Below are positions 8,219 through 16,515 of a DNA stretch of 40,263 nt, piece by piece (positions within the stretch are counted from its first letter, which is position 1; each line of letters begins with the position of its first letter). The DNA is from a virus. Location of the stretch: positions 1-40,263 of the IMG/VR virus record IMGVR_UViG_3300037133_000093; one strand, written 5' to 3'. The notes beneath the pieces were generated by a model. That model worked only from the letters and a program-made list of their open reading frames with translations, was not told the DNA's origin and did no database searches. Made by a program: the position numbers and the translations under genes.

Positions 8219-8557
8219 ATGATTCTCAATACGCTTACTCCAGTCTATTACCCGAACTGGATCGGGAACCGGCAGGTTTATGTGGGAACGGGGACCGGAC
8301 CGGCGTCCTACAACGCCACGAATGGTGATCCATTGTCGGTTAACTTCACGCCGTTCTTCGTCGATTCTGTCCTCGGCCCCTGCATTTCCGTGAGCGGGAA
8401 CTACATTGTGTTCCCTCAGATTTCGGTATCCGGCAAAGGTGGAAGCTGGATTCTCTACTGGTACGCTTTCAACAAAGCCACTGGAGCGTTGACCACCGCA
8501 TCAGCAGCCAATCTTGCGGCGGAAGTCGTTCAGTTGGGTGTTGTCGGCGGTCCGTAA
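8219..8557 (+). CDS. small virion-like protein (112 aa)
   Basis: ATG 8219 follows a GAGAAGAGGAAGAAACG purine-rich ribosome site. The product is beta-rich, with many aromatic residues (NTLTPVYYPNWIG, GSWILYWYAF) and a helical end with Ala and Val. There is no signal peptide. It lies between a decoration-like gene and a terminator, so it is likely the last gene of the head operon. Function is not recognised; a small capsid or connector-associated protein is plausible. Confidence 0.6.
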   Translation: MILNTLTPVYYPNWIGNRQVYVGTGTGPASYNATNGDPLSVNFTPFFVDSVLGPCISVSGNYIVFPQISVSGKGGSWILYWYAFNKATGALTTASAANLAAEVVQLGVVGGP

Positions 8558-8570
8558 ACGACTTTTCACA

Positions 8571-8648
8571 AGGTCTGCTAGACCCCTCCCGGTTGCAGAC
8601 TATCAAGCGCCTCCCTGCGGAACCCAATCGCCGTTGGGAGGCGTTTTT
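8571..8648 (+). terminator. two-hairpin intergenic element ending in an intrinsic terminator
   Basis: A first small hairpin is formed by GGTCT and AGACC (8572-8584) with a 3-base loop. The second pairs CGCCTCCC (8608-8615) with GGGAGGCG (8636-8643) and ends in TTTTT (8644-8648), a textbook intrinsic terminator for the head operon. The micro-gene at 8666 starts 18 bases later, the same arrangement as at 3896-3971. No convincing promoter was found upstream of this copy. Confidence 0.75.
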
Positions 8649-8665
8649 ACTAAGGAGAAGAGGAC

Positions 8666-8830
8666 ATGAAGAAGATCAAGATTCGCAATCGCAAGGGCGT
8701 CGAGCATCGTTACGCGAAGCACGCGGTTTCCACGAACGCGCACAAGAAGGGGAACCTGAAGCTGACGGTCGCGAAGGCTAAGGGCGGCAAGAAGCACAGG
8801 AAGGGTTCGCACAAGACCCTGCTGACGTAA
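8666..8830 (+). CDS. Lys/Arg-rich micro-protein (54 aa)
   Basis: ATG 8666 has a TAAGGAGAAGAGG ribosome site. The 54-residue protein is very basic (MKKIKIRNRKGVEHRYAK at the start) and contains KHAVS, AHKKG and the AKAKGGKKHRKGSHK tail, which resembles the 33-aa protein at 3971 (KHRVS, AHVKK, KAKGGKRR). The two are probable paralogs. It is the first of three adjacent basic micro-genes. A DNA-binding or virion-internal role is possible; nothing in the sequence proves it. Confidence 0.65.
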   Translation: MKKIKIRNRKGVEHRYAKHAVSTNAHKKGNLKLTVAKAKGGKKHRKGSHKTLLT

Positions 8831-8843
8831 GCCGGAGCCGAAA

Positions 8844-8999
8844 ATGGCGAAGCCCAAGGCAAGTTCGAAGCACCTGCTTATCGGCGCGGGCACCAAGTCG
8901 CTTGGCAGACCAGATGTCGTGTTCCCGAAAGGCCGCATGAGCCGGAAAAGCGGGAACGGCAAGACAACTTCGCGCAAGAAGCGTGTTTCGGGGAAATAG
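8844..8999 (+). CDS. basic micro-protein (51 aa)
   Basis: ATG 8844 lies 13 bases after the previous stop, with GGAG at 8833-8836. The 51-residue product begins MAKPKASSKHLLIGAG and ends SRKKRVSGK. The tail is shared in kind with the next gene (AKKRVAGK). It is rich in Lys, Arg, Gly and Ser. It ends four bases before the next ATG, suggesting translational coupling. No family is recognised. Confidence 0.6.
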   Translation: MAKPKASSKHLLIGAGTKSLGRPDVVFPKGRMSRKSGNGKTTSRKKRVSGK

Positions 9000-9003
9000 G
9001 CAC

Positions 9004-9240
9004 ATGGCGACCACTGGACGCATTCTTCCGAAGGCTCCAAAGGACAGAATCCCGCCTCCAGCAGGCAAGGATGATCGCTTCTTGGAGAAGATCGGGCCGC
9101 GAAATACTCGCTACAACGAGACGGTACGAGCGAACAACAAACGCGTCAAGCGTGGGCAACTCAAATCTATCAAGAAATTCCCGCGCGGCAAGGCGGGCGA
9201 CAAGATTTGGAAAGCCAAAAAGCGTGTGGCGGGGAAGTAG
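9004..9240 (+). CDS. basic small protein (78 aa)
   Basis: ATG 9004 is chosen over the in-frame ATG at 8983 because it starts just after the previous stop and avoids overlap. A GGGG-rich stretch (8990-8993) can serve as ribosome site. The protein has a Pro-rich start (RILPKAPKDRIPPPAGK) and a Lys/Arg-rich helical second half ending KKRVAGK. It closes the three-gene cluster of basic micro-proteins. The antisense nuclease gene ends only 19 bases later. Confidence 0.6.
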   Translation: MATTGRILPKAPKDRIPPPAGKDDRFLEKIGPRNTRYNETVRANNKRVKRGQLKSIKKFPRGKAGDKIWKAKKRVAGK

Positions 9241-9259
9241 GAGTGGAGTGTGGGGAGTG

Positions 9260-9799
9260 TCAGTCGTAATCGGAGCGCGGAAAATTGGTGCAAGCAAAGT
9301 CGCCGAACAATTCGATGGCCTTGCGGTCGTAGGCTCGCGCTGCGTCAATCGGATCATCAAAATACCCAGCATGGTATTTCTTCCCATTAACGAGAAGCTG
9401 AGCCCTCCATCGATTGTTCCAAACCACACCTTTATATCCAGACGTATTGTGTTTTCTCTTCTCACAGTTCCCGCCATTTTGGGAAACTGTGGATGGACGC
9501 AAATTGCTCTTCACGTTATTCAGAGTATTGCGGTCTGCATGGTCATTTATCTTTCCATTGCTCATGACTTCGTTCTGCATGGCGATCATACGTCTTGGCG
9601 GTCCATCCTTGACTTTGCTGTAGCGGCGGGCATAGTAGGAACGTGTGTACTTATTCCAAGTCGCCATCCAATTATTAGCGCTAATTCTCTCGTACTCAGA
9701 GGCATCAACTCTGGCCGTTTTACCTTTTGTGAGGGGAATGAGTTTGATAGACTGATCGAGCGGCTGCTCAACAGGGTGACGTTTCACTCTGGGCTCCAT
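9260..9799 (-). CDS. HNH/AP2-type homing endonuclease, possibly catalytically impaired
   Basis: Read on the minus strand from ATG at 9799, which has a GGAGAG ribosome site; the open frame extends further upstream but without support. The 179-residue protein has an N-terminal region (QPLDQSIKLIPLTKGK), a central HNH-like region (NDHADRNTLNNVKSNLRP) and a C-terminal AP2 DNA-binding domain (SGYKGVVWNNRWRAQL, then AARAYDRKAIELFGDFACTN). It is a paralog of the gene at 11100-11660. The first histidine of the usual MHR motif is missing: the matching spot reads MQN within RRMIAMQNEVM, so cutting activity may be reduced or lost. The gene is antisense to the virion genes and looks A/T-rich. Confidence 0.85.
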   Translation of the reverse strand: MEPRVKRHPVEQPLDQSIKLIPLTKGKTARVDASEYERISANNWMATWNKYTRSYYARRYSKVKDGPPRRMIAMQNEVMSNGKINDHADRNTLNNVKSNLRPSTVSQNGGNCEKRKHNTSGYKGVVWNNRWRAQLLVNGKKYHAGYFDDPIDAARAYDRKAIELFGDFACTNFPRSDYD

Positions 9800-9874
9800 A
9801 GTCTCTCCGTGAAAGAGATTGTGCAGCAGAGAGCCGCACTGATTTCTGATTTTACCATGATCGGAGGCAGTTAA

Positions 9875-11119
9875 ATGGCCTTCGTGAACATGGTGCAAGA
9901 GATGCTTGGAGTGCCGGGAATGAATCGCGGGCTTGCCGCGACAAGGATTAACGAGGCATTTCAGAAAATACAAAATGAGAACGTTTTTTCCTTCCAGTGC
10001 ATCACCGGAGGATGGTTAACCGCTAATCTTCTCGGGGGACCAACCTCCCAAAACTCGTTCCTGAGCCCCGGCACGATCACGGTCAATCCATTCAGCACAA
10101 CCATCACCGCCGACGTGGCCGCGACGATGGCGTGGGTCGCGCCAATCCCCTATCCTCCGTTCCTCACCCAGCAGCAGATCAGGTGCCCAAACTACTCGCT
10201 CTACAACATCATCGCTTTGGGGAACAACGGGACGGTCGCATACGTCACGACGCTCACTCCGGGCTCGGGACAGACGCCGGGAACCTACACCGTGCCGATC
10301 ACAGACCTTAGCGGCGGCGGCGCGGCAGCGACCGTCATCATCACCGTCGACGCGAGCGGGGCGGTTACGCTTCCGACGATTGTCAATGCTGTGGGAAGCA
10401 ACTACCAGACCCCATCGATCACGTTCGCCGAGGGAGGAACTCCGGCCACGTTCTCGGTCACGCTGATCGCGACGATCACGATTGACCGGCCTTGGATGGA
10501 GCCTCCGCAATTCAACGGCCCGTATGCGATCTACCAAGCCTACTATCCAGCGCCGCCGAACTTTAAGCGCTGGTTCAACATTAGGGACACAACCAACGAC
10601 GAGGCGATGAACTGGTGGGATTACACGCAGATTGATCTTTCGGAAGAGGACCCACAGCGCGAGATATTCGACCAGCCTGAGTACGTTGTTCCGTTTCAGA
10701 TCGACAACAGGCCGGGGAGCCCGACGCTCGGCCAGATGCTTTTCGAGTTGTGGCCGCATCCGATTACCCAGTTGCCTTACACGTTCGCGTGCCAAGCCAA
10801 TTGGCCTGCGCTAACGGCTCCTACCGATACTCTTCCGTACCCTCTCACCGAAGAGCTTGTGAAGGAGAGAGCTTACGAGATGGTGTCGCTGTGGAAGGAA
10901 TCTCAGAAGGGCGACGACATGGAGCGCGGCTCCGGAGCAAACTGGCAATTCCTTGTTCAGGCTCATCACGAGGAGTACAAGGACTTGCTGAGACAGATCA
11001 GGATTATGGACCGGCACTTGATGGAGTTGTACTTCACAAAGGCCGGAATGAGCGTACCGTTCAACGCAGGCGAGCCGTTCACGAACACAAACGGCAGCGC
11101 TAACGTGGGCATGTGGTAA
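9875..11119 (+). CDS. connector / tail-tube-like virion protein with inserted beta-repeat domain
   Basis: ATG 9875 follows GGAGG at 9862-9866. This 414-residue protein begins with a helical segment (AATRINEAFQKIQNENVFSF) of the type seen in neck or tail-tube adaptor proteins of short-tailed phages. Residues about 123-198 are a Gly/Thr-rich inserted domain also found in the protein at 7342. The remainder contains aromatic-rich strands (IYQAYYPAPPNFKRWF), then a helical C-terminal part (LTEELVKERAYEMVSLWKES). A second protein of similar size and organisation is encoded at 22528. One may be the portal adaptor and the other the tail-tube protein; I cannot tell which. The gene is flanked on both sides by antisense HNH/AP2 nucleases. 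Confidence 0.6.
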   Translation: MAFVNMVQEMLGVPGMNRGLAATRINEAFQKIQNENVFSFQCITGGWLTANLLGGPTSQNSFLSPGTITVNPFSTTITADVAATMAWVAPIPYPPFLTQQQIRCPNYSLYNIIALGNNGTVAYVTTLTPGSGQTPGTYTVPITDLSGGGAAATVIITVDASGAVTLPTIVNAVGSNYQTPSITFAEGGTPATFSVTLIATITIDRPWMEPPQFNGPYAIYQAYYPAPPNFKRWFNIRDTTNDEAMNWWDYTQIDLSEEDPQREIFDQPEYVVPFQIDNRPGSPTLGQMLFELWPHPITQLPYTFACQANWPALTAPTDTLPYPLTEELVKERAYEMVSLWKESQKGDDMERGSGANWQFLVQAHHEEYKDLLRQIRIMDRHLMELYFTKAGMSVPFNAGEPFTNTNGSANVGMW

Positions 11120-11660
11120 TTTTATGACGATTCGCAAAAGCAAATTCGCCATGCTGTTCGCGTTCGGCCTCGACGCGCCGATCTATGGCTTTTTGTTTGT
11201 CATCTTCTTTATACTGTCCAAGATAAGTGCGTTTACCATTAGTGTTTATGTACACAATCCAGACCTGATCTCGTTCGCGCCAAGAAACTCCAGCGTGGCC
11301 GCTGTTTGTGTTCTTGTAGACGCCGCGATTTTGGCGGTTGCCGTTTTGATTGGTCACACGAAGATTGATTCTGCGGTTGTTAAGAGTATCGCCATCCCAG
11401 TGGTCTACCTGCACATTTGGATCGGTTATGCCAAGAATGTATCGGTGCATTCCCGTTCCACCATGCGTGCCTCTGGCATAAAAGCATTTCGTGTGATCGT
11501 CCCAGAGAGCAACCCAGTTTTTTATCATCAACCTTTCGTAGTCGGTTGCATCGACAACGGTTGTCTTGCCTCTAGTCAGCGCGATTATTTTGATAGACTG
11601 ATCGTGCGGTTGGACAACAGGCTCTCGCTGGACGCAGTATTTGGCGGGACGCTTGGCCAT
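11100..11660 (-). CDS. HNH/AP2-type homing endonuclease
   Basis: Minus-strand gene with ATG at 11660 and a GAGGTGG ribosome site. The 186-residue protein carries a complete HNH signature, MHRYILG followed by VQVDHWDGDTLNNRRINLR, and an AP2-like C-terminal domain (SGHAGVSWRERDQVWIVYI, then GQYKEDDKQKAIDRRVEAE). Its N-terminal part (QPHDQSIKIIALTRGK, VVDATDYERL, NWVALW) matches the paralog at 9260-9799. It overlaps the last 20 bases of the connector gene on the opposite strand. As a free-standing homing nuclease it would cut related phage genomes lacking it. It looks A/T-rich relative to neighbours. Confidence 0.9.
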   Translation of the reverse strand: MAKRPAKYCVQREPVVQPHDQSIKIIALTRGKTTVVDATDYERLMIKNWVALWDDHTKCFYARGTHGGTGMHRYILGITDPNVQVDHWDGDTLNNRRINLRVTNQNGNRQNRGVYKNTNSGHAGVSWRERDQVWIVYINTNGKRTYLGQYKEDDKQKAIDRRVEAEREQHGEFAFANRHKITTCPR

Positions 11661-11731
11661 GATTCCACCTCGAATGGAATTGCGGTGTTCGACCGCTTTT
11701 CCATTCTACCGCAGCTTGAAGGAGGTTTTTA

Positions 11732-12142
11732 GTGCCCACATATCCCGGACCCGGTTTAGCAACGCTTCTTCGTGTCAACCGCCAAGGATTCTTGTGGAAC
11801 GTGGAAACGGTTCCTGCGGGGACCTTTCCGGGTTCGCTGAGTCAGGGGTTTTTGCTGGAACGTCTCGACAATGCTTTCTACCCGTGGGGAGCTTCGTTTG
11901 AAGTGATCTTCTCAGCAAATCCCGGAACCTTCGAAGTAGATATTTTAGGTGCCAACATTGACGCGGCACCGAACTACATCCAACTGGCAAGCATCAAGAG
12001 CACGGGGTCTACTGGCCAAACCGGAACAAATGGATTTGTCTGGCGCTACGACATGGCGAGCAATCTATGGCCAAAGTATGTCGCGGGGTGGATGGCCAGC
12101 TTAACCAATGCAGTTAACGTAACACTGATGGTAACTAGGTAA
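11732..12142 (+). CDS. virion-like protein (136 aa)
   Basis: The GTG start at 11732 is well supported by GAAGGAGG just upstream. The protein looks beta-rich: GFLWNVETVPAGTF, then GASFEVIFSANPGTFEVDIL and NYIQLASI, ending NAVNVTLMVTR. The pattern resembles a small beta-sandwich found among phage structural proteins. No signal peptide or membrane segment is present. Its neighbour at 12158 is similarly beta-rich, so the two may be minor capsid or tail parts. Confidence 0.6.
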   Translation: MPTYPGPGLATLLRVNRQGFLWNVETVPAGTFPGSLSQGFLLERLDNAFYPWGASFEVIFSANPGTFEVDILGANIDAAPNYIQLASIKSTGSTGQTGTNGFVWRYDMASNLWPKYVAGWMASLTNAVNVTLMVTR

Positions 12143-12157
12143 CACAGGAGGAATCAA

Positions 12158-12433
12158 ATGGCTATTGGCATTAACAATGTGACATCAACGGTTAACTCGA
12201 TAACCATGAACATAGCTGGAGATGGCACAAGCACATCGATGTCGTTCGATCTCAAGAAGGCTCCATTCAATCTTGTATTCAATGACAACCCTCCAGTAGC
12301 GGTGGTAAACGATCTCGGTATTGGCGGCAGTTCCGTCAGCATTTCCGGAACAATTGTCGTTGTGACGTTCTCTTCTGCTCCGGGTAATGTCAACAATTGC
12401 ACCATCTTCTTGACCTACATCGGCCTGAGTTAG
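12158..12433 (+). CDS. small beta-rich protein (91 aa)
   Basis: ATG 12158 follows an AGGAGG ribosome site, 15 bases after the previous stop. The product alternates Val, Ile, Thr and Ser in strand-like fashion (VSISGTIVVVTFSSAPG, CTIFLTYIGLS at the end) and suggests one small beta-sandwich domain. It has no recognisable family. It lies directly before the large fibre-like gene and could be part of the same virion appendage. Confidence 0.55.
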   Translation: MAIGINNVTSTVNSITMNIAGDGTSTSMSFDLKKAPFNLVFNDNPPVAVVNDLGIGGSSVSISGTIVVVTFSSAPGNVNNCTIFLTYIGLS

Positions 12434-12501
12434 AACATTGGCCGCGTGGATGAAGTCTATCGGGAACGCTGTTTTGGTAACACTCACCGTAAGGAGGTAA
12501 C

Positions 12502-15500
12502 ATGAAGCGCCTGATTTTCCTACTGACGTTGCTCGCTCCAGTCTCGGTGCTCGCTCAGGCCACGGGATCGATTCAGGGATACTGCGACCTTGGTGGAAGG
12601 CAAGCCACAATCGCCGGACTCAACTCATCCAATTATCTTCAAGGGGTGATTCCACACTGTCTGGTCAGCGTTTACCTCACGGACTCCCAGACTCTCGCGA
12701 CGATCTACAAGGACGGAAGCAACACACCGCTTACGAACCCGTTCAAAGCAACGACCATCTCTTCGACACAGACCGGGCACTGGCTCTTCTATGCGGCGCA
12801 GGGACAAGGGTACGACGTTCAATTGAGCGGCGGTGATCCACCTCTCGTATTCCCATCCCCGGTTGTGGCGGCTGTTGATGTATTTGCGAGTGGCGGTACC
12901 GGAAGCGGAGGCTCATGCTCACCGAACATCATCTCCGCTGGATGCACAGGTGGAACCTCAGCGCCAGCCGCACAAGCCAACATTCTCGGAAATCCAGCGG
13001 CGGGTCTCTACGCCATCAATTGCACCAGCAGTTCTGACTGTCAGCCGTCTATTCTCTCCTCCGCTTTCTTCTACCAGACCGTCCAAGCGAACACCGTTTC
13101 CCTCACGCAAGAGGCTAGGCTGAATCTCAAGTCCGGTTCCAACTCCACGGTAAGCTGCGTGGATAATCCCGGAAATAATTCGACTGACTGCACGATTAGC
13201 TCAACTGGTGGAAGCAGCGTCACTTGGCCTACATCGGGAGACTTAGTGATTTCTAACGGAACGAATACACCTACTGGCCTTCCCCCTCAACTGAACCTTT
13301 GTCTCGGCGGCGTCGCGGGGCCGGTATTCGGGGATATGCCGTGCGTGTCATCGCTGACGACTACGGGGTCGAGTGGCGCGGCTGCCTTTAACACGGTGAC
13401 CGGCGCGCTCAACATCCCGGTCTATTCGAGTGGCGGTGGCGGAGGATTTACACCGGCTAATGGAATCTTTGCCGGAGACAGCGTCAACGATGACGACGGC
13501 AACGTGATCGAGCCGACGTTCGCCTTGACGGGATTCACCTGCACGGGCGTCACATGCACGGTGACAAACAGCGGGACGAACAACCTGGCCGCTGGCGATT
13601 GGGTCAACATGCGTTTCTCGAGCGCGTGGACTTCGACCTTCTCAGCACCGACCGACATCAGCTATTCGACCGGATACACGCTTTTCAAGGTACTCTCATC
13701 CGGCTTAAGTTCTACGCAGTTTGAGTTTAGTTTTGCCAGCAGCGGCACCTGCGCCTCAACCTGCGGCGTCGCAGCCAAGGCCACATATAACCTGCCTTTC
13801 AACACGGCGAATCTGGCCGGGCTCAGTGGCAAACTGACGCCCTATGTGGTGATCCCGAATCCTGTCACCGAGCAGGCGCTCAACACCTATTACTCGACAA
13901 TCCTGCACCCACTGAGCGAGGCAGTGACCGGCCAGCCGACCTACTTCATCTTCGGGCAGTTAGAAAACGATGCCTTTGCGAACGGTTGCACTTCGGCTGC
14001 AACGATCGAGGCGGCGCTTAACTCCCTATGGGCGCAGGTACATGCCGACAGCAGCTCTGTGGTGGTCTGGAGCACGAACGCCGTCAACCTCGGGCAGACC
14101 GGCCTCGGAATCTGCTCCTCCGGCTACCAGACCCTGATCGCGCTGGAACAATGGCTGCCTCTTCAAGGGAAGAGCGCGGCGAATCAGGCCAGCGGCCAGT
14201 ATTGGGATGGTTTCGTTGATGTGGCTCGTGTGGTCAACGATCCGGGAAACTCATCGCTCGTTGCCGGGAACGGCGGATTCGGCCCAGGCGGCGTGAACCT
14301 GGCAGCGGCAAAGATTGCGAATGTGCTGCTCTCCGGCGTGAGTGACCCACTGGACAAGCGGAGCGACTATTTTGGTTCGGCACCCGGAGTCGCGGGGGTA
14401 GGTAACGGCTTCATGCAGATTCCCACTTACGATTCTGTTTACACCTATCAGTGGTTTTCCGCTTCATCGGGAAGCACTCTCGGCTCGCAGATCATGTCTT
14501 TGGGAACGCTATTCGGTTACCAACACCTGACTGTCAATTCAGATTCTCCAAGTACCTTCAACAGCACTAGTCAAAACAGCGGAAATCATTATCCTTCTAC
14601 GGCGGCGGTGCAGGAGCCTAGCAGTTCGAGCACGGCTTTTAACTACCCCATTTTTGGCGTGTTAGGCCCGAATATGCCAACGGGCTATTCGATAAAGGAA
14701 GACCTCGGAAGAGATAATGCAACGAACGATGTGTTGAGAATGCAATTTTATTATGCCGGTGCGGGCTCAGCTTCTAACTATGCGATTTTCGGATTGTATG
14801 GGGCAAACGGTTTATCGATTGATGGCAACGGAAATGTTGTCATTCAAGGGCTTTCTCCTTCGACAAGCCCCATATGCCCACACGGAACGGGCGGCGCGTT
14901 GACAACCAGCGGCTGTGCTAGCGGTAGCTCGGGCCTCTCGGGCATGACAGCGACTCAGGTTGGTGTCGCTGGGTCATCCAGCACGATCACCAGCAGCAAG
15001 GCTATTGCGGGTACTGGAGCGGGGCTGGCATCGGGACCAACTTCTGCAACTGTGGCAGGAGATGTAGTGACCTACGTGGACACGGCTGGCACACAGCAGG
15101 ATAGCAGCACGCTCCTCTCATCGCTGGCTCCGAAGGCCAGTCCGACCTTCACAGGAACGCCAGCGGCCCCTACTGCGACGGGGGGCACGAACACGACGCA
15201 GCTTGCTACCACGGCTTTCGTGCAGGCGGCTATTGCGGCGGCTGGGACGGGCGCAGGCATCGTCACCTATTCGGGACCGGCGCTGACTTTTACCGGGACG
15301 TTGTACTTCCCTATCGGCGGCGGCGGCTTGTCGAGTGCGACCGAGACGAATGTGGATATCGATTCACCGGCAGCGGTCACCATTCAGAACATGACGGTGC
15401 AATTGAGCACCGCCCCGGGCGTTGGAAATTCGATTGCTTTCACTTGGCGCAAGAATGCTTCGAGCCAAACGCTCACCTGTACGATCAGCGGAGCATCGGC

Positions 15501-16500
15501 TACTTCATGCTCAGACACGACGCACAGCTTTACGACGGCATCGCTCGATTTGCTGGATATTCAAGTTGTCACGACCGGGACCGTCGTTGGCACGCCAACT
15601 GTGGTTATGGCTGCGCAGGTTGGCGTTGCGGCCACCACGACGACTGCTTTTTCTGCCATCTCCAGCGGGACCAATACGAGTGCTGCGATGGCCGTTGGTT
15701 CGGGAGCCAGCTTAGCTCCGAGCGGCACGGGGACAGTCAGCGCAAACCAACTGAATGGCGTCCCTTTCTGCACCGGCTTTACACCGACGACGGGGCAGAA
15801 TTTGCAGTACACGACCGCAAGCACCCCGAATCCTTGCTATACGGCGGCTGCTGGAGGAGGATCAACTGTAGTAGCCGCGCCGCCATACATCGAAATTGGC
15901 TCGACATTCTACGACCCCGATATGTTTGCTGTGACAAAACCAGTGATATGCGCTTCTCAGGTTTTCATTGGCACAGGGCCGACTTGCACAAACGGAACGA
16001 ACGGGAATGTCGTTCTTAGCTCTACTGCGGCGACTACAAATTATTGGTCGAAAATTTCATTGAGCAGTTCTATCGATATTGATTTCAGGCAACTGTGCGC
16101 CGCTGTTGGCACGAATAATTGCAATGGAGGAATCTGGATTCACGACAACACAAATGGGTTAGTGTGGTCACTGAGTTGGCAGCAGGGAAATGCCTCTCTC
16201 TCTACAGCAACGCTCCAAATCGGAGAATATAACTGTACAAGCACTTGCCCCGGATCGGTTGCCCCATCTTTTGTGAGTAGTGTTGTTTATCAGGGCGCGG
16301 AGTGGTTTGGATCAAGTATTCATTTGAAGCTGTCTGTTTCAGGGACGATTCTCTCATATCTGGTTTCGACTGACGGAGGCGCTACCTATCAGACGATAGG
16401 AACTCAGACAGTCGGCACAATTGATTTTGGGGGGATTGCTTTCTATAGCGGATTAGGGACCATTGCAGAGATAAATCTGCTTAGCACGAGCGTCATCTGA
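12502..16500 (+). CDS. large multidomain fibre-like protein with signal peptide and SGNH-hydrolase-like region
   Basis: Strong AAGGAGG ribosome site before ATG 12502; 1332 residues. Residues 1-18 look like a type I signal peptide (MKRLIFLLTLLAPVSVLA), odd for a virion protein. An N-terminal beta-domain (about 25-130) is followed by Gly/Ser-rich linkers. Residues about 320-605 resemble an SGNH/GDSL hydrolase: FAGDSVNDDDG, then FGQLEND, but the final Asp-x-x-His is not obvious, only GPGGVNLAAAKIANVL. A small domain near 342-426 with GLSSTQF recurs in the 1771-aa protein. Residues about 875-910 carry a fibre repeat typical of phage tail fibres (ASPTFTGTPAAPTATGG, then TTQLATTAFVQAA). Residues about 1130-1332 look like a jelly-roll lectin domain. 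Likely receptor-binding or glycan-modifying. Confidence 0.65.
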   Translation: MKRLIFLLTLLAPVSVLAQATGSIQGYCDLGGRQATIAGLNSSNYLQGVIPHCLVSVYLTDSQTLATIYKDGSNTPLTNPFKATTISSTQTGHWLFYAAQGQGYDVQLSGGDPPLVFPSPVVAAVDVFASGGTGSGGSCSPNIISAGCTGGTSAPAAQANILGNPAAGLYAINCTSSSDCQPSILSSAFFYQTVQANTVSLTQEARLNLKSGSNSTVSCVDNPGNNSTDCTISSTGGSSVTWPTSGDLVISNGTNTPTGLPPQLNLCLGGVAGPVFGDMPCVSSLTTTGSSGAAAFNTVTGALNIPVYSSGGGGGFTPANGIFAGDSVNDDDGNVIEPTFALTGFTCTGVTCTVTNSGTNNLAAGDWVNMRFSSAWTSTFSAPTDISYSTGYTLFKVLSSGLSSTQFEFSFASSGTCASTCGVAAKATYNLPFNTANLAGLSGKLTPYVVIPNPVTEQALNTYYSTILHPLSEAVTGQPTYFIFGQLENDAFANGCTSAATIEAALNSLWAQVHADSSSVVVWSTNAVNLGQTGLGICSSGYQTLIALEQWLPLQGKSAANQASGQYWDGFVDVARVVNDPGNSSLVAGNGGFGPGGVNLAAAKIANVLLSGVSDPLDKRSDYFGSAPGVAGVGNGFMQIPTYDSVYTYQWFSASSGSTLGSQIMSLGTLFGYQHLTVNSDSPSTFNSTSQNSGNHYPSTAAVQEPSSSSTAFNYPIFGVLGPNMPTGYSIKEDLGRDNATNDVLRMQFYYAGAGSASNYAIFGLYGANGLSIDGNGNVVIQGLSPSTSPICPHGTGGALTTSGCASGSSGLSGMTATQVGVAGSSSTITSSKAIAGTGAGLASGPTSATVAGDVVTYVDTAGTQQDSSTLLSSLAPKASPTFTGTPAAPTATGGTNTTQLATTAFVQAAIAAAGTGAGIVTYSGPALTFTGTLYFPIGGGGLSSATETNVDIDSPAAVTIQNMTVQLSTAPGVGNSIAFTWRKNASSQTLTCTISGASATSCSDTTHSFTTASLDLLDIQVVTTGTVVGTPTVVMAAQVGVAATTTTAFSAISSGTNTSAAMAVGSGASLAPSGTGTVSANQLNGVPFCTGFTPTTGQNLQYTTASTPNPCYTAAAGGGSTVVAAPPYIEIGSTFYDPDMFAVTKPVICASQVFIGTGPTCTNGTNGNVVLSSTAATTNYWSKISLSSSIDIDFRQLCAAVGTNNCNGGIWIHDNTNGLVWSLSWQQGNASLSTATLQIGEYNCTSTCPGSVAPSFVSSVVYQGAEWFGSSIHLKLSVSGTILSYLVSTDGGATYQTIGTQTVGTIDFGGIAFYSGLGTIAEINLLSTSVI

Positions 16501-16515
16501 CAAATAAGGAGACAC

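Noticed and set aside
9071-9874. A 267-codon plus-strand frame with apparent hydrophobic segments spanning the first HNH nuclease
   Set aside because: It covers the antisense strand of the HNH/AP2 gene and lacks a ribosome site; the hydrophobic look is an artefact.
10016-10795. A 259-codon minus-strand frame opposite the connector gene
   Set aside because: Extreme Arg content and no recognisable fold; the plus-strand frame has good start signals and clear protein features.
11124-11732. A plus-strand frame with hydrophobic stretches opposite the nuclease at 11100
   Set aside because: It is the antisense shadow of the HNH gene, which has complete motifs and a ribosome site; the hydrophobic runs come from reverse-translated codons.
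12450-12500. A 16-codon frame before the large fibre gene
   Set aside because: It ends in the ribosome site of the next gene and has no ribosome site of its own.
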